Assembly: GCA_027484915.1 (NCBI GenBank)
Contig: JAIXSA010000158.1
Coordinates: forward strand, 1 to 60,788
Reading direction: 5' to 3'
Source: Paracoccaceae bacterium
Lineage (GTDB): Bacteria; Pseudomonadota; Alphaproteobacteria; Rhodobacterales; Rhodobacteraceae
Length of the DNA stretch: 60,788 bases
Made by a program: the position numbers and the translations under genes. The notes under the pieces were generated by a model. It saw only the letters and a list, made by a program, of their open reading frames with translations. It did no database searches and had not been told where the DNA came from. The first letter of the stretch is position 1. Each line of letters starts with the position of its first letter. This document shows, in pieces, positions 1 to 10,210 of this stretch.

Positions 1-283
1 AGTAACGGAGGAAGTAGTCTCCGGCACTCGCTTTCCTTTCCTCCAGACCTTCGGGCCCGAATGTGGACAGAACGTTCAGAAGCGTCCAGCCATCACTCGC
101 CAGTCTCGGCGCCAATTCGCCCTCGGCTGCGCCGGGCGAACAGTTGGCATCCGACACCTGCGCGACACCGTAGTGCAGTTGCAGCGGTTCGTCACGCTTG
201 GCCTTGTAGTCGGCATAACACTCTGCCGCAGCCGGGCCGACAAGGGCCAGGGAAAGCAGGACAGAGGTGAGGAAGGTCTTCAT
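1..283 (-). CDS. Small secreted protein, C-terminal stop just outside the window
   Basis: The reading frame begins at the ATG at 283-281 and runs 94 codons to the window edge, where the next base is the T of a probable stop codon, so the gene is essentially complete. The first 20 residues form a Sec signal peptide (MKTFLTSVLLSLALVGPAAA) with cleavage expected before ECYADY. The mature part has two Cys and ends in an aromatic stretch (YFLRY). It resembles a conserved short periplasmic protein I recall from Rhodobacteraceae, but I cannot name a function. It is divergent from the gene at 522. Confidence 0.7.
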   Translation of the reverse strand, partial: MKTFLTSVLLSLALVGPAAAECYADYKAKRDEPLQLHYGVAQVSDANCSPGAAEGELAPRLASDGWTLLNVLSTFGPEGLEERKASAGDYFLRY

Positions 284-521
284 TCTTTTCGTCCCCGGAA
301 GGAGCTGCTCGATTGTAGACGGACAATGCCCATGCGCGCGTTGATATACAATATCACGCCGGATTCTGGCGGGATGTTATCGGATAGCAAGTGGGTTTTC
401 CCCCACCGCTATGACCTAGCAGGGGCGCGCTATTGCTTACCCCTCTCCCTCATGTCGAGGCTTGGAAACCGGGTCGAACAGCGACCCCGCAGGACCAAGA
501 AGATCGCATCAGGAGGCATCC

Positions 522-1010
522 ATGTCCGTCGAATTCAGAAGCCGCTCGCACCGCGTCGCCTCGCGGGGGATCAGCGAAACCACACTCTCGGCCCGGCGTT
601 TTGCCGCGATGCTGACCGGGGGCGCGGCGGCACTTGCCGTCGTGCTGGCGACGACGATCCCAGCCAAGGCGGACAACAAGAACGACCTAGCGAAGGCACT
701 GATCGCGGCACTGGTCGTCGGCGCCATCGCGCATGAGTTGAAGGACAACGACAAGCCGGCCCCCGTTCCGGTTCCGCTGCCCGAGCCCGAGCCGGTTTCC
801 TCCAAGCGCGTGCCTTCGGTCTGCGCGATCTCGATCGACGGGGCCGAACGGTCCGTCTCGCTCTATCCGGAAAGCTGCCTGCGGGAAGAGGGGATCAAGA
901 CGCGCCTGCCTCGCAACTGCGCCAACACCGCGACCATCTTCGGCCAGCGTGACCGGGTCTATTCGGCGCAATGCCTGCGCGACGCCGGGTTCCGCGTCTC
1001 GGGCCGCTGA
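522..1010 (+). CDS. Hypothetical exported protein with Pro-rich linker and Cys-containing C-terminal domain
   Basis: I place the start at the ATG at 522, not at in-frame codons further upstream, because an AGGAGG ribosome binding site lies at 511-516. The 162-residue product has a basic N-terminal region followed by a hydrophobic stretch ending in PAKA, so it is probably exported or membrane anchored. A Pro/Glu/Val linker (about residues 87-99) leads to a C-terminal domain with four Cys that could form two disulfides. A strong intrinsic terminator follows at 1072. No family was recognised. Confidence 0.65.
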   Translation: MSVEFRSRSHRVASRGISETTLSARRFAAMLTGGAAALAVVLATTIPAKADNKNDLAKALIAALVVGAIAHELKDNDKPAPVPVPLPEPEPVSSKRVPSVCAISIDGAERSVSLYPESCLREEGIKTRLPRNCANTATIFGQRDRVYSAQCLRDAGFRVSGR

Positions 1011-1071
1011 ACACGGGGCTGCCGAGGCAGCCTGGAACGAGGCGGGGTCGCCCTAATCCCCGCTTCTCTCT

Positions 1072-1107
1072 GGGGGTGGGAGGGTGAGCAGCTCCCGCCC
1101 CCTTTTT
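1072..1107 (+). terminator. Intrinsic terminator after the exported-protein gene
   Basis: An 11-bp stem (GGGGGTGGGAG at 1072-1082 pairing with CTCCCGCCCCC at 1092-1102, one G-T wobble) is followed directly by five T residues at 1103-1107. It lies between the exported-protein gene and rnhB and isolates the latter. Confidence 0.85.
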
Positions 1108-1137
1108 CTGTGACCGGTTCCGCGCTATCCGGTTTTG

Positions 1138-1768
1138 ATGGACTTGATCATCCCCGACTTCACCCACGAGACCTTGGCCTTCGGTCGGGGTGCCTTGCGC
1201 GTCGCGGGGGTGGACGAGGTTGGACGCGGACCCCTGGCCGGGCCGGTGACGGCCTGTGCCGTCCGGCTGGACCCGAAGCGGATCCCCGAGGGGCTGCGTG
1301 ATTCCAAGGTCCTCACGCGCGAGCGGCGCGAGGCATTGTACATCGAAATCGTCGCAGTCGCCGAGGTCTCGGTCGCCCATGCGTCGGTGGAAGAGATTGA
1401 CGCGTTGAACATCCTGAGAGCCAGCCATCTGGCGATGGAGCGGGCGGTCATGGGTCTAGGGGCGGACCATGCGCTGATCGACGGCAACATGCTTCCGCGT
1501 GGACTTGGATGCGGCGGGACAGCAATCATCGGGGGCGATGCGGTATGCCTGTCCATCGCCGCCGCCAGCATCGTCGCCAAGGTGACGCGCGACCGGATCA
1601 TGGTGGATTTGGCGCAACAGCACCCCGGCTACGGCTGGGAAGCCAATGCCGGATACCCCACAAAGGCCCATTTGGAAGCGCTGCAAAATCTAGGTGTCAC
1701 CCCTTGGCATAGACGGTCGTTCAAGCCGGTCCACAACATATTGTATCAAGAGAATTCTATAAGCTCTT

Positions 1769-1770
<2 letters not shown>
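1138..1770 (+). CDS. rnhB: Ribonuclease HII
   Basis: RNase HII removes RNA primers and single ribonucleotides embedded in DNA by cutting 5' of the RNA-DNA junction. The signature GVDEVGRGPLAGPV near residue 25 supplies the paired Asp-Glu. SKVL and ALIDGN follow, then the AAASIVAKVTRDR block and the GYPT..H segment typical of the family. At 210 residues it has the usual length. I use the ATG at 1138; the TTG three bases upstream is possible but less likely. The 3' end carries a GANTC site (1769-1773) belonging to the ccrM promoter region, and ccrM is the next gene on the same strand. Confidence 0.95.
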
Positions 1771-2980
<1,210 letters not shown>

Positions 2981-3027
2981 GATACAGGAACACGCCTGTC
3001 CCCTGGTCCGCCTGGGGGACACCTTCA

Positions 3028-3057
3028 CCCCGCCGGGACGTCCTGGCGGGGTTTTTT
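3028..3057 (+). terminator. Intrinsic terminator after ccrM
   Basis: A 7-bp stem CCCCGCC (3028-3034) / GGCGGGG (3045-3051), with a self-complementary loop region, is followed by six T residues (3052-3057). It ends ccrM transcription 47 bp past the stop, immediately before the convergent gene ending at 3061. Confidence 0.9.
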
Positions 3058-3060
3058 CTA

Positions 3061-4905
3061 CTAGAGCCGCCTGTAGAGGAGGAAGCGCGGCGTTTCTGCA
3101 ACGCGATGATAGCCCGCGAGGATCCCTGGCCAGTGTGGGTCGACGGCGAGGAATCCAAGCCAGTCGAAACCAGGTCGATCAAAATGGCTCGATGCTTTAT
3201 CGACAACCAACAAATCCGGTGTTGTGCGAACGATATCAGCTATGATGTCACTGCGGTTACGGTCTAGGATCCGGAACAAGGTCTCGCAATGTGCAGGCAC
3301 GGATTTGCAATCGGCCACGGCCAGCTGGTTGACTGCCCCGGGAACCAACCACTGCGCCGGATACCGGCTGGCCCAGAATGTGCCCAAGCGGAAGGCAACA
3401 GGCGGACCGGCATAGACGTTACTGCTCAACGTCATGACGCCGTTGACCGCGTCCAGGCCGCGAGCCGCGTCCATGATCTCCTCTGCTGGCATACTCCGGT
3501 AGAAATGGGGCGCGGAGGCCAAAACAAGCAGCCCCGCTGTGACGGCGCCGGAGATGGTTTGTTGCGCTCCTACCCGGGGAAGCTGACGGAATGAAAGGGC
3601 GCATGCCAAGGCACCAAAGGAAAGGAAAGGCACCTTGTGATACGTGAATCCCGTACCCTGAAGAAAATAGGTCCCTAACCCGGCAGCTGCCAACGCCAGA
3701 AAGACCCGGAAAGCCCGATCGGTGCCGTACGTGCGGACCGAAAGCACGACGGCGAAGGCAACCAGACCCATTGCCTTGGCGATGGCACTCAGCACCTCAA
3801 GCCCTGGCTTGGCATAAGCGCCATAAACCTGCAGCGCTATCCCGACCATTTCCGTGAAGTAGGCAGGATGCACGAGGCGGACAAATGCAATGTACGCAAG
3901 GCCAGCAAGCAGGAACACCCAGTTCGCAGTGGCGAAAAGCGGACGGAAAGTGCGACGCTCCATACAGTTGAGCAAACTCACTGCGAGGGGAAAGATTACA
4001 AAATGCGGCTTCAGACAGATGCCAAGTGCCGCAAACAGGGCAGCAGGGACTGCCCGATTGCGGGGCGCATTCGGCACAAAAGCTTCATTCAGTGCCCAGG
4101 GAAGTAGAAATAGCACGAGGATCTGATCGCGCTGCGCGATAGTCGACAGCCCCGGCAAAAGGATCGAAAGACAGACCAGCAACAAGATCAGAGCAAGTCT
4201 GGCGGTGTCTACAACCGCGTGCCGAAGAACGCGTGCAGCCCAGAACAAACTAACAAAGAACAACAAGCCGAGGGTCACGTACTGCGCATTCGTGTCGCTT
4301 ATTCCAGTAACGTCTGCGATCCAAAGTGCAGGAAGGGTGAAGTAGAAGTTCAGCGGAGGATTGACCTCCATCAGGCTGGTGTAGAGTGCGCTTCCACCTT
4401 CCCATTCTCGCGTCGCGATCAAGTACCATGCCACGTCATGGTGAACTGGTCGGCCCCAGAAGAGACCCACCACTCCTAATGCCATCGAAGCAGAGATGAC
4501 CATGTCCCCAAAAGGTAGGCCGGTCGCAGAGTTGTTTCGGGTAAAGACCCAGAACCTCATCGCAAGGAAGCTGGAAGCCGGCACCAGGACTGCTACCGCC
4601 ATCATCGCCGCGACGAGCGACAGACCGAATTTCTCCGTGCAGAGGGCCACGGTCAGGCTGCTGACGGCTAGTCCGGCGAAGGCGACCACAACGAACCGCA
4701 GGAATTGCTCCACCGAGCTGCTTTCGCTGCGAAAGGTAAAGCGAGCATGGGCAAAATAGGACACCAGCACTGCAGTAGCGAACCCGGTCAGGTTTGCCTG
4801 CTGTGCGGAAAGCTGCAGCACCTTGCTGGATACCAAGGCCGAAAGCACATGGACCGAGGTGGCGAGGCCGCCAACTCCGCCGAACCGAAGCGCTTGGGCC
4901 AGCAT
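3061..4905 (-). CDS. GtrA-like domain fused to a GT-C membrane glycosyltransferase
   Basis: The 614-residue membrane protein has two parts. Residues 1-125 resemble GtrA: four short membrane helices with the ARFTFRS segment, a family linked to flipping of polyprenyl-phosphate sugars. Residues from about 135 on resemble ArnT/PMT-type GT-C transferases: HHD at 155-157 plus the E180 and NPPLNFY segment at 180-188 fit the first-loop acidic residues, followed by many membrane helices and a C-terminal periplasmic region. Together with the GtrB-like enzyme and methyltransferase upstream it likely glycosylates a cell-surface acceptor using a lipid-linked sugar. The block is visibly lower in GC than its surroundings. 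The acceptor cannot be told from sequence. Confidence 0.8.
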   Translation of the reverse strand: MLAQALRFGGVGGLATSVHVLSALVSSKVLQLSAQQANLTGFATAVLVSYFAHARFTFRSESSSVEQFLRFVVVAFAGLAVSSLTVALCTEKFGLSLVAAMMAVAVLVPASSFLAMRFWVFTRNNSATGLPFGDMVISASMALGVVGLFWGRPVHHDVAWYLIATREWEGGSALYTSLMEVNPPLNFYFTLPALWIADVTGISDTNAQYVTLGLLFFVSLFWAARVLRHAVVDTARLALILLLVCLSILLPGLSTIAQRDQILVLFLLPWALNEAFVPNAPRNRAVPAALFAALGICLKPHFVIFPLAVSLLNCMERRTFRPLFATANWVFLLAGLAYIAFVRLVHPAYFTEMVGIALQVYGAYAKPGLEVLSAIAKAMGLVAFAVVLSVRTYGTDRAFRVFLALAAAGLGTYFLQGTGFTYHKVPFLSFGALACALSFRQLPRVGAQQTISGAVTAGLLVLASAPHFYRSMPAEEIMDAARGLDAVNGVMTLSSNVYAGPPVAFRLGTFWASRYPAQWLVPGAVNQLAVADCKSVPAHCETLFRILDRNRSDIIADIVRTTPDLLVVDKASSHFDRPGFDWLGFLAVDPHWPGILAGYHRVAETPRFLLYRRL

Positions 4906-4912
4906 GCGCGCG

Positions 4913-5635
4913 TCAGGCCTTTTCCAGGATCACGGCCAGAGAGAGGCCGATGGGCAGGCGGACAAAGGACAAGAGGTGACGCTCGACCCCGAAGATGCGG
5001 ACCAGCACCGCGTTAATCCACTTGGCCGGCATCTGGTCGTCTGGAACCTCACTCCTCGCCAGCCGCTTGGCTGCGCGAGTCGCGACAGCAAGAGGAAAAA
5101 GAAAGAAGTTGAAGTAACTGGAATACGTCACCTTCAGCCCGGCTCGTTTTGCTGCCGCTGCCAGGCTGGCTCGTGTGTAGCGTCGGAAATGGTGATGTCG
5201 AACATCGTGGTTGGACCACAGGGACGGCAGCGCCGGGACAGTCACAAGAATCTTTCCGCTTGGCCCCAAACGCAATCCGAGTTGCCGAAGTGAGCCGATA
5301 TCATCCTCGACATGTTCAAGCACATCGAACAGCCCGATCAGATCGTAGTGCCGGTCGAACGGTAGATGATCCGGCAGCGCACCGAACGGGATGGTCATGC
5401 CAGTTTTCCGCTCGGCCGTCTCGCGCGCTGGACCGTGGAACTCGAATGCGTCCACTTGGCCGAATTCACGCAGCATCTGCAAGTTGCCGCCACTGCCGCA
5501 ACCCGCCTCCAGAATTCTGGCCGAACGATCCCCCAAGGTGCGGCGGATCAGCGTGGCTATGATCATTCTCCGGGCAACGAACCACCAGTGACGCGCCTCG
5601 AGATCATTCATTCGATCATAGACGGCACCTTCCAC
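4913..5635 (-). CDS. Class I SAM-dependent methyltransferase
   Basis: The SAM-binding motif ILEAGCGSGGNL (near residue 45 from the chosen start) and the LFDVLEHVEDD segment identify a class I methyltransferase of the type found in surface-glycan clusters; the N-terminal DLEARHWWFVARR is typical of that group. I start it at the GTG at 5635-5633, immediately after the stop of the upstream glycosyltransferase at 5637, giving 240 residues. The in-frame ATG at 5719 would put 28 unrelated residues inside the neighbouring gene. Its likely substrate is a glycan or lipid intermediate handled by the two neighbouring transferases, but this is inferred from context only. Confidence 0.82.
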   Translation of the reverse strand: MEGAVYDRMNDLEARHWWFVARRMIIATLIRRTLGDRSARILEAGCGSGGNLQMLREFGQVDAFEFHGPARETAERKTGMTIPFGALPDHLPFDRHYDLIGLFDVLEHVEDDIGSLRQLGLRLGPSGKILVTVPALPSLWSNHDVRHHHFRRYTRASLAAAAKRAGLKVTYSSYFNFFLFPLAVATRAAKRLARSEVPDDQMPAKWINAVLVRIFGVERHLLSFVRLPIGLSLAVILEKA

Positions 5636-5636
5636 T

Positions 5637-6635
5637 TCAACGCCCCGCCAGATCAGAGATGTGTTGCGACCGCACGACGTACAGGGGTCGTTGTCGAACC
5701 TCGGTGTAGATCCGCCCAACGTACTCGCCGATAAGCCCCAAGGCCAACATGTTCATCCCACCAAAGACAAGGATCAGGATAGCGGTTGAAGCGTAGCCGG
5801 GGATGTCGATCCCGAAGACCAGCGTGCGGATGAAAAGGAAAAGCGAATAGAGCAAGGAAACCACTGCCATCAGTCCGCCGATATAGGTCCAGATCCGCAG
5901 CGGAACCGTGGTGGAAGAGAAAATTGCATCAAGGGCAAGCTTCGTCAGTTTCCAGTAGGACCAGCGCGTAACGCCCGCGGCGCGGGCGGGCCTGTCGTAA
6001 TGGACCGTTTCCGTTTCAAATCCGACCCATGCAAAGAGAGCCTTGTTGCAACGTGACCGCTCGCCCAGTTGGCGGATCGCCAGCACGACCTCGCGGTCCA
6101 ACAGTCGGAAGTCTCCTACATCCTGCGGCATCGGACGATCTGCCATGGCGTTGAACACACGGTAGAAGGCCGTCGCGGCAGTCACCTTCAGCCAACCATC
6201 TCCGCTCCGGCTGTTTCGGCTCGCGTTTACGATCTTCGCGCCTGATAGCCAGCGCCGGATCATTTCGTCGATCACCTCAGGCGGGTCCTGCAGATCGACG
6301 TCCAGCGGAATTACGGCGTCGCCAGTCGCGTGATGCAACCCGGCGGTGAGAGCCGCCTCCTTCCCGAAGTTCCGGGATAGGTTCAGCACCGAAATATCTC
6401 TGCGCGTTGCGGCTGCAGCCACGATAAGACGTTCGGTCTTGTCACGACTGCCGTCGTTGACGAACAAAATATCCACCGTGACCGGTTGTGTCAGGCAAGA
6501 CACGGCCTCCGAGGCCTTCTCCAGAAAAAGGTCAATGCTCGCCTCTTCATCATAGACCGGAACGACAAGCGTTACCCGCCGCAGCCGTGCGGCCGTGCGT
6601 CGGTCCAGCGGTATGACCTCAAGGTGGCTGTTCAT
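5637..6635 (-). CDS. GtrB/DPM1-type polyprenyl-phosphate glycosyltransferase
   Basis: This family-2 glycosyltransferase carries VVPVYDEEASI at its N-terminus, the NDGSRDKT motif, DVDLQDPPEVI (the metal-binding Asp cluster), and two C-terminal membrane helices ending in GEYVGRIYTEVRQRPLY, the standard GtrB/ArnC/DPM1 architecture. It should transfer a sugar from a nucleotide donor to undecaprenyl phosphate at the inner face of the membrane, feeding the GtrA-GT-C fusion two genes downstream. I use the ATG at 6635 (332 residues), which fits the family length; an upstream ATG at 6761 would add 42 residues without similarity. First gene of a three-gene operon. Confidence 0.88.
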   Translation of the reverse strand: MNSHLEVIPLDRRTAARLRRVTLVVPVYDEEASIDLFLEKASEAVSCLTQPVTVDILFVNDGSRDKTERLIVAAAATRRDISVLNLSRNFGKEAALTAGLHHATGDAVIPLDVDLQDPPEVIDEMIRRWLSGAKIVNASRNSRSGDGWLKVTAATAFYRVFNAMADRPMPQDVGDFRLLDREVVLAIRQLGERSRCNKALFAWVGFETETVHYDRPARAAGVTRWSYWKLTKLALDAIFSSTTVPLRIWTYIGGLMAVVSLLYSLFLFIRTLVFGIDIPGYASTAILILVFGGMNMLALGLIGEYVGRIYTEVRQRPLYVVRSQHISDLAGR

Positions 6636-6805
6636 CGGACCGCACTTTTGACCCAGACACGGTAAGGATGCCGTTTCCAGAATGGCAAGAATATGGCAGC
6701 CGGGCGTTGATTGAATGGATTCTGCAGCCATCAACCTTGCAGCACTCTTACAAATGGCCACAAAGAAGGGACAAGTATGAGCATGATGCGTAGAATGGGC
6801 TGGAC

Positions 6806-8350
6806 ATGAACGGCGCAGAGACTTTGGTGGAGACGCTTCTGGCCTCGGGTGTCACGGTTTGCTTTGCCAACCCCGGCACGTCCGAGATGCACTTCGTCCA
6901 CGCGCTGGACCAGCACCCCGAGATGCGCTGCATCCTGTGCCTGTTCGAGGGCGGCGTTTCGGGCGCGGCGGATGGCTATTATCGGATGTCGGGAGACGTG
7001 GCGGCGACGCTGCTCCACCTTGCGCCGGGCTTTGGGAATGCTTTTGCCAACCTGCACAACGCAAGGAAGGCGCAGTCGGGTGTTCTGAACATCATGGGCG
7101 ACCATGCGGACTACCACCTGCGGTTCGAGGCCCCGTTGAAGGGCGACACGGTCGGCGTGTCACAGGCGGTATCGCATTGGACGCGGGTCTGCGCGTCGTC
7201 CGGGAAAGTCGCCTCGGATGCGGCGGAAGCGATCCAGGCGGCGCGGGCCAAGGGCGGGCAGATTGCCACGCTGATCCTGCCCGCAAACACAGCCTGGGAG
7301 GAGGCGGAGGGCTCTGCAACGGCGGCCCCTCCCCCGTCGTTGCGGCGTCCTGCACTGGCCGAGATCAGGGCGGCGGCCAATGCCCTGCGCCAGCCCGGCG
7401 CGATCCTGATGATCGACGGCCCGGCGCTGTTCACAGATCTGGGGCAGTTGGCCAAACGCGTGGCCAAGTCCTGCGGCGCGCGCCTGATGCAGCCCTTCTT
7501 CGTCAGCCGCTTCCGGCGCGGGGCGGGGACGGTGAAGATCGAGCGCATGGCCTACCGGATCGAGGACAACCAGAAGCTTCTGGCGGGGGCCTCCTCGCTG
7601 GTTATGTGCGGCACGGCGCGGCCTGCGGGGTTCTTTGCCTATCCAGGCCTGCCCTCGACCCCCGATGACCCGGAAACCCGGCTGATCGAGCTGTGCAGTC
7701 GTGAGATGGATATCGAGTGGACCCTGCAGGCCCTGGCGGCAGAGTTGGGAGAGGCGGAGCTTGGCCCGGAGGATTTCGTGCCTTTGGAGCTGCCCGCGCT
7801 GCCCGAGGGTGCGTTGACGGTGACCAAGGTCGGCGAGGCGATTGCGGCGCTGATGCCAGACGATGCGGTGGTGGTGGATGAGGGAATTTCCGCTTCATAC
7901 TACCTCGCGCCGGGGCTGAAGCGGGCGCGCGGGCATGATGCGCTGACGATCACCGGGGGGTCCATCGGCTTTGGCCTGCCCAATGCCGTGGGCGCGGCGG
8001 TGGCCTGCCCGGACCGCAAGGTCGTGGTGCTGGAGGGCGACGGGTCGGGCATGTACACGTTGCAGTCCCTTTGGACGATGGCTCGCGAGGGGCTGGACGT
8101 GACCACGGTGATCTTTGCGAACCGGGGCTACCAGATCCTGCGCGACGAACTGGCGGCGATGGGGGTGAACGAGGTTGGCCGCAACGCAAGAGCGATGTTC
8201 GATGTCGAGGGGCCGAGCCTGGACTGGGTGGCGCTGGCCAAGGGGAACGGCGTGCAGGCCGTGCAGGTCAGCGACATGGCCGGGTTCAACGCGGCCTTTG
8301 CCGAGGCGATGGGGCAGCGCGGGCCACGGCTGATCGAGGTTCTATGCTGA
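6806..8350 (+). CDS. Thiamine-diphosphate enzyme, acetolactate-synthase-like large subunit
   Basis: The 514-residue protein has the three-part fold of the TPP decarboxylase/synthase family. E48 in LFEGGVSGAADGYYR is the conserved cofactor-activating Glu, and GDGSGMYTLQSLWTMARE followed by FANRGYQIL is the GDG-N metal-diphosphate motif (about residues 412-445). It belongs to the stand-alone group annotated as acetolactate synthase large subunit, but no ilvH-type small subunit is adjacent. A role outside branched-chain synthesis, such as decarboxylation of another 2-oxo acid, is possible. It is a single gene divergent from the GtrB operon. Confidence 0.82.
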   Translation: MNGAETLVETLLASGVTVCFANPGTSEMHFVHALDQHPEMRCILCLFEGGVSGAADGYYRMSGDVAATLLHLAPGFGNAFANLHNARKAQSGVLNIMGDHADYHLRFEAPLKGDTVGVSQAVSHWTRVCASSGKVASDAAEAIQAARAKGGQIATLILPANTAWEEAEGSATAAPPPSLRRPALAEIRAAANALRQPGAILMIDGPALFTDLGQLAKRVAKSCGARLMQPFFVSRFRRGAGTVKIERMAYRIEDNQKLLAGASSLVMCGTARPAGFFAYPGLPSTPDDPETRLIELCSREMDIEWTLQALAAELGEAELGPEDFVPLELPALPEGALTVTKVGEAIAALMPDDAVVVDEGISASYYLAPGLKRARGHDALTITGGSIGFGLPNAVGAAVACPDRKVVVLEGDGSGMYTLQSLWTMAREGLDVTTVIFANRGYQILRDELAAMGVNEVGRNARAMFDVEGPSLDWVALAKGNGVQAVQVSDMAGFNAAFAEAMGQRGPRLIEVLC

Positions 8351-8407
8351 ACGGGTGGGCCCGGGGTCAAAATTCTTGAGGAAGAGTTTTGGGGACGGCC
8401 CGGGGGG

Positions 8408-9019
8408 TCACGTCAGCCCAGCGAAGGGATCGCGCCAGGCGTCGAGTTGGTTGAGCTGGTCGGCCAGACGCTGGGCCTGCGGGTAATCAGCCAGCGGCAG
8501 GCCTGCGGCTTTGGCAAAGGGAAAGCAGCTCGCAACGCGGAAGTCGGCGTAGGAGAGGCGGTCATCCACCAGCCAGGTGCGGCCCTGCAACTGGTCGTCG
8601 AGGATGGCCATGAACTGTCGCCAGTCCCGCATCGCCTCGTCGAAGACCGATTGCTCGGGCTGGTGGTCCATGAACTGCGGGGCGATCAGCTTCCAGAAGT
8701 AGAAGAACCCGCCGGCACTGTTCAGATGATGCGTGGCCCATGAGATCCACATCACCATCTCGGGTTGACTGTCCCCCGTGCGCCAGAAGTCCGATCCCGC
8801 CAGGGCCGAGAGCTTGCAGGCGATGGCATCGGCTTCCCAGTAGTTTCGCTGCTCGGTGGTCAGGACGGGGACCCGGGTGTTGGGGTTGATCGGGCGGAAC
8901 GCCTCGATCTGGTCTGGCGCCATCGGCGAGGCGGCGATGTAGTCGACGGGCGATCCGAGGTGGCGAGCCACAGCGACGGCGACGCGCGGGTTCAGGTTCC
9001 GGGAATAGTAGAGTTTCAT
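8408..9019 (-). CDS. Glutathione S-transferase family protein
   Basis: The product (203 residues from the ATG at 9019) has the N-terminal thioredoxin-like GST domain (MKLYYSRNLNPRVAVAVARHLG, then TRVPVLTT and the EADAIACKL segment) and an all-helical C-terminal domain (DDRLSYADFRVASCFPFAK). A Ser or Tyr near the N-terminus would activate glutathione. An in-frame ATG at 9052 lies inside the palindrome upstream of the gene and is less likely. A perfect 16-bp palindrome at 9045-9060 suggests repressor control. The alkB-like gene lies upstream on the same strand. Confidence 0.88.
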   Translation of the reverse strand: MKLYYSRNLNPRVAVAVARHLGSPVDYIAASPMAPDQIEAFRPINPNTRVPVLTTEQRNYWEADAIACKLSALAGSDFWRTGDSQPEMVMWISWATHHLNSAGGFFYFWKLIAPQFMDHQPEQSVFDEAMRDWRQFMAILDDQLQGRTWLVDDRLSYADFRVASCFPFAKAAGLPLADYPQAQRLADQLNQLDAWRDPFAGLT

Positions 9020-9044
9020 GGCGGCCTCCGCTGAGAGGCCATTA

Positions 9045-9060
9045 CATACCAATTGGTATG
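9045..9060. promoter_or_regulatory. Perfect 16-bp palindrome, probable TetR-type operator
   Basis: CATACCAATTGGTATG reads the same on both strands. It sits 26 bp upstream of the GST start and only 5 bp from the stop of the alkB-like gene. A symmetric dyad with this size and composition is typical of TetR-family operators; no TetR gene is present in the window, so the regulator would act in trans. Confidence 0.55.
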
Positions 9061-9064
9061 CAAG

Positions 9065-10180
9065 TCAACCCGTGACGGGGTTCAATGCCTTGTTGTAGGC
9101 GCGCCAGTCCTGGATGTCGGGATAATGCCTGCGCCGCCAGGCCTTGACCCGATGGTTCATGATCCGCTTCCAGAGCGGCGGGACCATCGCAGCCATCGTC
9201 ATCAGCGGATAGCCGAAGGGCAGTTGCGGTGCTTCGTCCGGCGCATAGGTCTGCAGGACCGGAAAGCGCCGGTCGGGCTTGTAGTGGTGGTCGGAATGGC
9301 GCTGCAGGTTGATCAGAAGCCAGTTCGACGCGCGCTGGTCGGCGTTCCAGCTGTGGCGCGGCAGGACGTGTTCGTATTTCCCCTCGCCCAGATGGCGGCG
9401 GGTCAGGCCGTAATGCTCGATGTAGTTCACGAGTTCGAGCTGCCAGATCGCCGTGAAGGCCTGGATGAGGAAAAGGCCCAGGCCCGGCCAGCCGCCAAGG
9501 GTCAGGGCGAGGGCAAGGAAGGCCAGTTGAAGGGCGGCGTAGCGCCAGAACGGGTTGGTCCGGTGCCACCAGGGCAGGCCGCGCCGAGCCAGCAGCGCGG
9601 CTTCGGCGGACCAGGCGGATCGCGGGCACTGGAGTAGGACACGGGGGAAGAACCGGTGGAAGCCCTCGTTGTAGCGCGCGGTCACCGGGTCCTTCGGGGT
9701 GCCGACGTGGATGTGATGGACGCGCAGGTGTTCAGAGCGGAAGTGGGAATACAGGACCGAGGCGAGAAGGAGATCGGCGAGCCAGCGTTCCAAGCGGGAC
9801 TTCTGGTGCATCAGCTCGTGGCTGTAGTTGATGCCGATTGTCCCCGAGACGACTCCCATGCCGAAGAAGAGGGCGACCCTCTCGCCGGTATCCAGATGCG
9901 GGGCTTGGGGGACGTACCAGAGCATCGTGAAAAGAAGCGCGAACTGGATGGGCGGCCAGACGAGGGTGACAAGACGATAGGCGGTCAGCTTGTCGTCAGG
10001 CGTCTGGGGGTCGGGGTTCTGCGTGTTGTGGCCGGTGAGCGCGTCGAGGACGGTGAAGAGCCACCAGGTCGACAGCGGCAGCAGCGCAATGGTCCAGCCG
10101 CCCCAGGCCATGCCGACCAGGGCCAGCGGGGGCAGGCACAGCGAGAGCCAGAAGGGAAGGGCTTTGGGAAGCGGGCTCAT
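9065..10180 (-). CDS. alkB: AlkB-type membrane alkane/fatty-acid hydroxylase
   Basis: This di-iron integral-membrane hydroxylase keeps the histidine boxes of alkane 1-monooxygenases: NYSHELMHQ (about residues 119-127), LRVHHIHVG (about 153-161) and LQRHSDHHYKP (about 293-303), plus the NYIEHYGL motif. Several membrane helices precede and separate them, and 371 residues is a usual length. It oxidises terminal carbons of alkanes or related chains using a rubredoxin or ferredoxin electron donor, none of which is encoded nearby. The gene follows mutY on the same strand by 30 bp. Confidence 0.9.
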   Translation of the reverse strand: MSPLPKALPFWLSLCLPPLALVGMAWGGWTIALLPLSTWWLFTVLDALTGHNTQNPDPQTPDDKLTAYRLVTLVWPPIQFALLFTMLWYVPQAPHLDTGERVALFFGMGVVSGTIGINYSHELMHQKSRLERWLADLLLASVLYSHFRSEHLRVHHIHVGTPKDPVTARYNEGFHRFFPRVLLQCPRSAWSAEAALLARRGLPWWHRTNPFWRYAALQLAFLALALTLGGWPGLGLFLIQAFTAIWQLELVNYIEHYGLTRRHLGEGKYEHVLPRHSWNADQRASNWLLINLQRHSDHHYKPDRRFPVLQTYAPDEAPQLPFGYPLMTMAAMVPPLWKRIMNHRVKAWRRRHYPDIQDWRAYNKALNPVTG

Positions 10181-10210
10181 GGGCAGAGTGTAGCGGAAAG
10201 GCCCGGAGGC

